Positions 53,301 through 62,300 of a stretch of DNA of 64,000 nucleotides are shown piece by piece. The translations under genes and the position numbers were made by a program. Position 1 is the stretch's first letter. Each line of letters begins with the position of its first letter. Origin of the DNA: Epiperipatus broadwayi (taxonomy: Eukaryota > Onychophora > Udeonychophora > Euonychophora > Peripatidae). The DNA is taken from the NCBI GenBank assembly GCA_028023455.1, contig JAQFVV010012422.1, positions 8,964,337 through 9,028,336 of the forward strand, written 5' to 3'. The notes beneath the pieces are model-generated. The model saw only the letters and a program-made list of their open reading frames with translations, was not told the DNA's origin and did no database searches.

Positions 53301-56300
53301 CAAATTTTATTTAAAACAAATAACAAATTTTATTAACATACTACAATTCAATACATAATATATACATTCACTTGATGACTCCCATGGCTTTCCCCTATTC
53401 TACAACCGTATTATGGTATATAAAAAAAAAATCTAAACACATAAATATCCCTAAATCAATAAATAATATCAAGAGGTTTTAAAATATAAATATTCATTTT
53501 TAATTATTAGGGAACCACAATTACCATGGAGTAATATTAACATAAGACAGTTAAAATATTATATACTTGCACATCTATTATATTTTTGTTCTCATTTTTA
53601 TTCCAGATATAGTGAACATTAAATTTCTCCCCCCTAATGTTTAATGCTTTTAGTTACTGATTTGTTTCTAAGGGTAATGCTTCCAATAATAAAATTTAAT
53701 AATTTTATTTAATGATTTTAATCTAATATTCCTTGCCCTATGCTAAACAATAGAGATATTTTATGTATGGTGGGACTAAGTTAATTTTGGTTACTTTCAA
53801 ATGTCAACGAATCGGTATCTAGCTCAATCATCATCATACGTGCATACACACTATATTCATGTTCTTATGACAATAATAATATTATTTTAGTAATATTACC
53901 TTTCCAGCGAAGTTCTCAGCTGGCTGCGGATATATTTATTAAATAATTTCAGATACGCATTGCTTACACATTCGTAGGTTTTATTTAACCCTTAAGTTGA
54001 ATATTTATTGACGTTATTACTCTTGGCTCTTATTGATAAATTAAAATGTATCGACAAAACAATGTTCAAGTACACCAATCGCACACACAATACCCGCACT
54101 CATTCTGACATCAAATTGAGTTTGCGACCCTGTATCCAACATTTATAAGTAATGCTTAGTAATAGCTAGATTTCATACACCCGTAAGGAATATCAACATT
54201 AACATGAGGCTGGCAGTGACCCGAATAAGAGAAAACCTTTTCACTAAGGTTGAGATATGCTAGGATTTTTATCGCTAGTCATATAAAGAGACTTGGGTTT
54301 ACCAATCAACCTCTGGCCATCAACAAAGAAATCATCTTACGGTGTAGAGAACAACTAAGTGGGAAAACTCTTCCACTGTGTTTAAATACTTTATAAATAT
54401 AGTATAAATATCTTAGGGAGCGAGCTAAACTATGACTCCACTGGCTTGGTGGGGACTCGTCCACCCACATATATACAGGTCTAACATCAATTTGTACAAG
54501 TAAAACTTTCATATCTACATTACTCTTGCGAAATAGTACACTAGAACATGAGCCAATAATATTTCCAAGCCTTAATTAGCTTGTATCTAGCTTTAACTTT
54601 ATTTAACTTTATGATAATAATAATAAGAAATGCGCATTAAAATTTCAAAACTACTTCTCTGCACTTTTATAGGATAATGATGATATTTTAGCCCAACAAT
54701 CATGCAACCTTCATAAAACATAGCATTAGGTCTAAGCACTTGACAAAAATCCCTGATTCGATTCAAAAAACATTTCCCACAACAATATCTCTCACTGTTA
54801 TCAAAAAAAAATGTAAAGCATTTAAAACAAGGCACATACAGAATGATTTAGCATTAATTTCATCTACCCCTAAATGATAATAATCATAAAAGCATTCAAC
54901 AGGCACATACAAAATGACTTGATATTAATTTTATCTACCCCTAAATAATAATAATAATGAAAGCATTTAATAAGCACATACATGGATTAATTTTAAATGG
55001 ATATATATGATAAATCATAAAAAAAAAATTCTTTTCCTTTTTTTTTTTTTTTAAATTAAAGGTTCTACAAGAATAGCAATAATAATAAAAATATACTTAA
55101 ATAATTCTCCGGGAATGTCCTTTAGATTTCTGGTTTCCATTTTTCTTGTTTTTCCTTTCTTTGGCTGGTTTGTGTACACATATGACATTATGTAGAAAGA
55201 GTCCTTATGATAGTGTTCGATTTTTATGTTCAAAGGTATAAAGTTTTTAAGCTGCTGTGAAGATTTCCTCATCTTGATTTCTGTGGATTACAGTTGAGTA
55301 GAACTTGTTTTAATTTTTTAAATATATGAGTCCACTTCTTGTTGCATTTTTCTTAGTTCAATTAATATTCATATTTAACGCTTTATATGAAATTATAGCG
55401 TTCAAATTTAATGCTTTATATGCGAAATCAAAATTTAGATTTTCTTATTTTCTGTAGTTTAAATTTTTACCTTTTGCTGATTTCTGATAAATTAGTAGAG
55501 ACAATTATGATATTGTTTAACTTCCGGGGATCTGATGTATACCTAAATTTTTTTTTAAATTTTTTTTTTTTTTTTTTTTTTTATTTTTGAAAATTTTTTT
55601 TTTTCAAGAGACAGACAAAATAATAATAATAAATGATTTTCTTTTCTTAAAAAAAAAAAGTTTCTTTTTAAACTTTTTCAGCCAAGTTCTCTCTAAAACC
55701 TATAATGAGAAAACTTGCGAGTGATTGAAATAAAACCAGCCACCAGTTAAAGTTATTGAGATAGAGCTCTTATAGTCTGGCATCTCACTCCCCTCCCCCC
55801 TAATATGACATTACATTGACCATTCTGAATGTGTCTGGTCAGTGTTTTTGCGATTAATTGCCTATCATTTCTTTTTCTTTCTTGTCATTTTAAAGTTCTG
55901 CTCTCTCTCAAAAAAAAAACACATGCCCCATTCATATCTGCATTCCAATAGATAATCACCAATTAATTCTAAACTTAAATTCTTGTCATTATAGATATCA
56001 CTTTAGTAATTACTTTAGTAATTCTACACTGTGGAAATCACATTAAAGAACAAATGACAGAAAGCTCTCTCCTCAGAATAAATAACAGAAAGCTCTCTCC
56101 CCCCTTTTACTTCTTCCATTACAATAATAATAATAAAAAAATGTATAGCAGCCCAACTTCCAACCCAGAATCTTAATAGAAATTTTGGCTGCCATGAATA
56201 AACTATTAAAATGACTTAATTTCTTCTTTAAGGAGCTTCCCATGAGATGACAAAGAATAATTATTATTTAATTGTGAACTTTATAATTAAAATCTATAAT

Positions 56301-59300
56301 CAGATTTAATACACACACACGCATGTTTCACATATACAATTTTTTAATTAAACCGATTGTTTAATATTTTAATCCTTAATTATTATTTTTTTTTACAATT
56401 TATAATTTTAATTTCATGAACTGTTTAGTTTTAACTTGTTAGTGTAAAGCTATGGCTATCTATTTTTACTCTCTAAAGTAGTTTTAAAAATCGTACATCC
56501 CCGCTCTCTTCTTTTTCACTCCAACTGTTAAATGATATATAAATATTGTCTATTTAATAAATCATCAGTAATATTAAATTGTCCCCATAAATCAATATTA
56601 AATCAAACAATTTTTACCTAGAAATCTTTTAATGACAAATGTTTAGATTGCTTACCAAGTAAAACGTACACAATCCCTATGAACATGGGTTCAAATCTAG
56701 CTTTGGCTAAAAAGTTTGTCTATTGAAGAAAAAAAAATACAAACTATGAGGAAAATTTTTATTAAACATTATTTTACATAGTCAATTAAAAAAATGGAGC
56801 CTTGGGCAAATCCAAGGGCTACAATATATATATAAAAGGACAATTATGTTTATTGTAATGGAATTGGTCCGGCTTTTACAAATTACCTCAAATAAGATAG
56901 TATTTGTTTTATCTTCAATTATATTAGGGTATAGCTGCTAAACACCCACATACTATTAAAACATTTCATATAATTCATATACCCTAGATCTAAACACTTA
57001 AGAGAAATGACATGACTTTATCCTATGGCCAAATTTAAGTCTGTAATTAAACAAATAATCATGGGATGCAAAATAATATAATTATCAGTGAATGTGACAA
57101 ATAAAATTAAGAAAAGAAAAAGAGAGAATATTTCCTTGGATGGCTGATAATTAGGATATATTGTGCAGCTTCTCCACAATAAGTTTATTTACATTCCATT
57201 TGAATCAGATTTTATATTCCTACATTTGACTATTAATTACAAATTCATTTTTTCCATTAATAAATGAAATCATAAATAAATAGTTAATAGGGTTAGTGTT
57301 TAAATGTAAAAAGTTAGCAGTCTGGGCCATTAAATTCTACTTGCAAATATTTAATTTTAAAACACAAATAATACTAATAATGTTTCTTCTCCCCAGATGC
57401 CAGCAACTAAAATTGCATAAATGATGATGATCCTAAATATTCCTTACATATGATCTACCTTGGAAGTATTCAATCAATGAGCAGTATTAGCTTAAGTATT
57501 TGAATTATGAAAATTCAAAAAGCATTTTTTTTAATACAAGCACTTACATAAAAGGAGAGACAGCAGATTAGTTATTTTTCAAAATACCAAAATATTGTAA
57601 TAGGTAATTCAGATGATTAAAAAGACAATAAATACTATACATATAACATAAATAATTTCATGTGTGACTAGTGCTAATAGAAATTATAATATGGCAGGAA
57701 TTATTTTATTTCTCACTTGGTATGAATAAGTAAAATAAGTGATTAAACTTCTCTTTGTGCACAAATATAATTTTTTATTTTAAAAAGAGATTTATGTTAG
57801 AATCTAATATACATGCATATATATTCCAACATTCGTCTCATCTCAATTTTTTTTCCCTTTATAAAAAAAAAAATATCAATAATATTTTTCTTCAAGGCAT
57901 TGCATTACCAATGAAGACAAACCGGATTTAAATTTACCTTAATTCCCAAAGTGGCCCAACATTTAGTCAAAAACTTATCTAATGAATTCAAAACAGGCTT
58001 CAAAACTCTACCAAATACAAATAGAATGAACAACAATACAAAGGACAAAATAGAGCCAGACCAAGCCCCCCAAGTTGTATATAAGATTACCTGCCCTCAA
58101 GCTGGCTGTAAGGCAATATATTATGGTGAAAACTCTGGCCACAGTAAGATTACCTGGCCTCAAGCTGGTTGTAAGGCAACATATTATGGTGAAAACTCTG
58201 GCCACAGTAAACAGTAGAGTAGCACAACACTTATATATGTACAATAGAGTGGTAAACAAAAATGAAAGCAATTCAATATTTGCAGAACACCAAAAAACAT
58301 TTAATCATAAATTTGGACCTTCTAGCGCCAAAATTGTTTGCAAAGAAAGAAATGACACCAAAAGAAAAATAAAAGAAGCGTATTTCATTGCGAACAATCC
58401 AAACGCCATCATTCGAAGGGATGCCTGCTTTACAATATCGAAAAAATGGATAGGATAATGATTTGCATAAATTTACATTCATTACAGTTACATATAATAA
58501 TGACTGTGAATATGGAGTAAATATACTCCAAAAGCTGTAAGCTAAACGTTATTGGTAAAAAAAATGTGTTAACTTCATCTGTATATATTTAAAGCATATT
58601 ATAAGTATTAATATTTTCTATAAAAATGTAAACATGAATACAATTATACATTATATTTTAGAGTAAATTTAGAAAAATGATAAACAAGAATATTAAATTT
58701 TTCTTTTTGTTTTAAAATAATATAGCTTTTAGCATGTTTCCTTACTACTTAACACCTTGAAAATATCTATTGAACTTTTAAATTTTACTTAATACACAAC
58801 TGTTATTAGAAAATTCATTGAGTGAAATTATTTTTGTAGCTTTTATTTTTATAATTTTTGGCTGAAGTATTTTCTTCTAAATATTTTGTTGATAATTCAT
58901 TTAAGTGTATATGACTTTCATTAATTGCTAGTGTATTCCAATATATGATTTTTTGAAAAATATCACATATACTATAATGAAGCTTGACATATTACTGTTT
59001 TGAACATTTTATTCCAAGCTAGTGAAGCTAACATTAATCCAACAGCAAGTTTAATAAATTTTATTAATATTTTTTCAATCCTTAAAAAACAATTATTGAT
59101 GGAATTCATTACCCAATTATGCATTTATCTGCTGTTTGTGTAACTTTTTTTTTTTTACAAGATTTTTTAAAAAATTTTTTATAATAAATTTTAATATTAC
59201 TTATGTAATCAATGTGTGTTTAATAAATTTATAAATCTTAAAGAAATATTATTTTGAGTACAAAAACAATAATGGCAGACTTCTTTTTTCATGACATTAG

Positions 59301-62300
59301 AATTTATTTCTGGGTCCTTTGTTCCAATTATCACCACTATTATTAATATTAGGTAAAAACTTCACAGGGTTTTTTTTTTTTTAAATAAAAACTATTTTAA
59401 AATTTAAACAAATTTGTGATATCTTTCTTTTCACCAAAAAAAAAAAAAATGTTGTTCCTTTCTTCTAGAAAATTCCTGACAAACTGTCATAACTTTTGAT
59501 TCCCCAGTAAATTTGAAGCTTGACATTTCTATCGTATTTTAAGAAAGAAGGGAAAAGAATAAATAAATGTTTGATTAAAAAATGGTAATACTAATAATAC
59601 ATTTTCTTTACATAACTAATTTTAAAGACTTGATTGAATAAAGAGAAGATAGAATTAATTTTATTTCTATTTTTTTATAAAAATTAGAGATTTTTAAATG
59701 TAATTGATAATGTTTTGTGTGAATACACCAATATAACTCCATGTATATTGAGAAAGGACTTCCATATTTTTAGGTAGCTAAATATCAAGAAATATGATCT
59801 ACAATTTAAGAAATTAAAGGAAATAATTATTGTTTTTTTTTTTTTTTTGATCAATTAAATATTATTTGGTTAGTATAATTTGTTAATAAGGCAGTAAATT
59901 AAATATACTGTATATACGTGCTGGGTTCTTATTTACTTTTGGATACATTATTTTTTTCTTTTAATAAAAATTTGATTGAGATAAACTTTGTTAATGTATT
60001 GTGTCGTTTAAAATATCCAGTTAAGTATGATGTATATAATATCTTTAATAATATTTATACAATAATGAAAGAATGTGTAAGTTTATTTTTGAATAATGTT
60101 TGTAAATTTTTTTTGATTGATACAATTTTAATATCTATCTATATATATAAAGCATCTGCCAGGACATGATTTTTAAAAAAAAAATTTTTTTTTTGATGAT
60201 TACTTTTAAACCTTGATCCATGATCAAAGAGGTTACTATGTTTGTGTTTAAGCTGTTCAGATTTTCTGTTTTCAAGTTAAAAAAAAAAGTATTTTTTATA
60301 AAGTCTGATATATAAAAAAAAACAACTATGGGTCAACGATCACAGTCTTTTATACATCAGTTATTTGAAACTGCATATTTTTAATTCTGGAAGAATTTTT
60401 TGAAATTAATCTCATGAAAAATTTTTGGGGATAATGTACAGTTTTACATTCTACACTTACTATGGAGAGTTTAGATGGGGATTGGGGGTCTCTTCCATTC
60501 TCACATGCATAAAATCGAGTAATGATTAAAAGGATTTGTCTATTAGATTCTAAATTATGTATTTTTTTTCTTTTTACAAATCACATTTTTCAATAAGTAT
60601 ATAGGAAATTATAGAACTAGAGACAAAATAATAAATGGACTGTTACTGACATCTGGGGCATAATTTTTTGTCTCGGCTTTAGTACCGCACAAACTTTCAT
60701 AAAGTTTTAAAAATATTTTTTAATATATAGATACTGAAATCATCTGGAATGATAATTTGTTGTTTTTTTTTTTTGTTTTTTTTTTTTAAACAATTTTGCA
60801 TAATTTTTTTAAGACTAGTTTAAAAATAAATAAATAAAATGTCACCATGACAATGTTATTTTTTAATATCTATTTTAAAACCATAAACATGTTAGGATAG
60901 ATATTGATTCAATATACACCTATAATTATTTTATTTTTAATGTTTAATAAAATACTTTAATTTTTTTACTGATCTAATAAAGAGAAAATCTGCATTGTAC
61001 TTTTTCAAGAAAAACTTTAGTACATTTAATTTATATAATGTCTTCTTATTAAGATATACAATTGTGGACTGAATATATTTTTTTGGCAATTTAAAAAAAT
61101 TATTGAATGTTGTCTTAGTTATTTATTCTTGTAATGTTTGTCATATAAAATAAAATTTTAAATTCTAAACTGTTTATATATATATTCCAAAGGATTTTAT
61201 TGATCACAAGTTATATTGAGTTTTTTCTATATATTTGTAAGATAGTATTAGGACATGAGAGGTTACAAATTAAGATATATGGAGCTATATGCTTACATAC
61301 TTTGTTTTTACATGAGGAAAACCAATGCAATTTTTTTTTCTTTACTTCTGAGAATCAATTGTATTCTATCAAGGCTTCATATGCTGTTGCATTAAGTACC
61401 AGCAATTAGCTGAATAAATTCTCTATGGTGATATCTTTTCGTCTCTTATTTGAATAGCTCTAACTTATTTCAGAAAGTATTTGGATGCTTTTTAGTATTA
61501 CTGTTGTACAGAAACATGGACCTGGTACACCAAAATGTATATAGGATGAATGTAGGTTGTAGAATATTGAGGAATATACTCATAACAAACATTTGAGATA
61601 TGGATTGTATATTAACATTGGAGCTGTGAAATAAACCTGGAATTGCTGCATATATATTTTCAAAAGTAGAGCAATCAAAAAATAAGTGTGATTGAATTTG
61701 TGTGGAAAAGCCTACATTGGGAATCTACTACATTCACACAATATCTTTCCTTACTTATAAAAATGTAAAGTTGATAGTAATTGTAGATTTAATTTGGTTA
61801 GAAAGTCTAAAAATTTTGGTTCAAGGGACTAGAACTTGAACTTACAGGTTAACTGATTGTTATTGTTGAAAACGATTGTAGTAGATTTCCCAGTAATGGT
61901 ACCTGTTCTCAAGTGGACAAAAGGTTGTCAATCACTAATAGTGAGAAAAAGTGAGGTTTCCAATATCCTGTGATAGGTAGTGACTTCTCTATATAGGAGT
62001 AACCTTAAATACTATTTCTAGATATGAGAAAATTTTGATACACAATATTAAGTTTTTGAAATTTTGAAGACATGTATTGAATGCAGACCCATGCGATTTT
62101 GCAGTAGTGGTTCTTATAGTCGTTTGATTAAGACAGCAACTATTTTTTTGCCTCAAAGCAACTTCCTGCACAAGGTTATAAACATATGTTGAAAAAGCAT
62201 TTGTGTAAATGATTATTGATGGGTAATACATTATCCTTGACATATGATTTTGCTAGAGAATTGATTAAATGTTCGATTTTTTATTTAAATTTTTTTATAT

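Noticed and set aside
58008-58482. Minus-strand open frames of 87 and 69 codons
   Set aside because: Shadows of the Penelope-like GIY-YIG relic on the plus strand.
61989-62243. 84-codon minus-strand frame
   Set aside because: No recognisable domain; no splice or promoter support for a separate gene.
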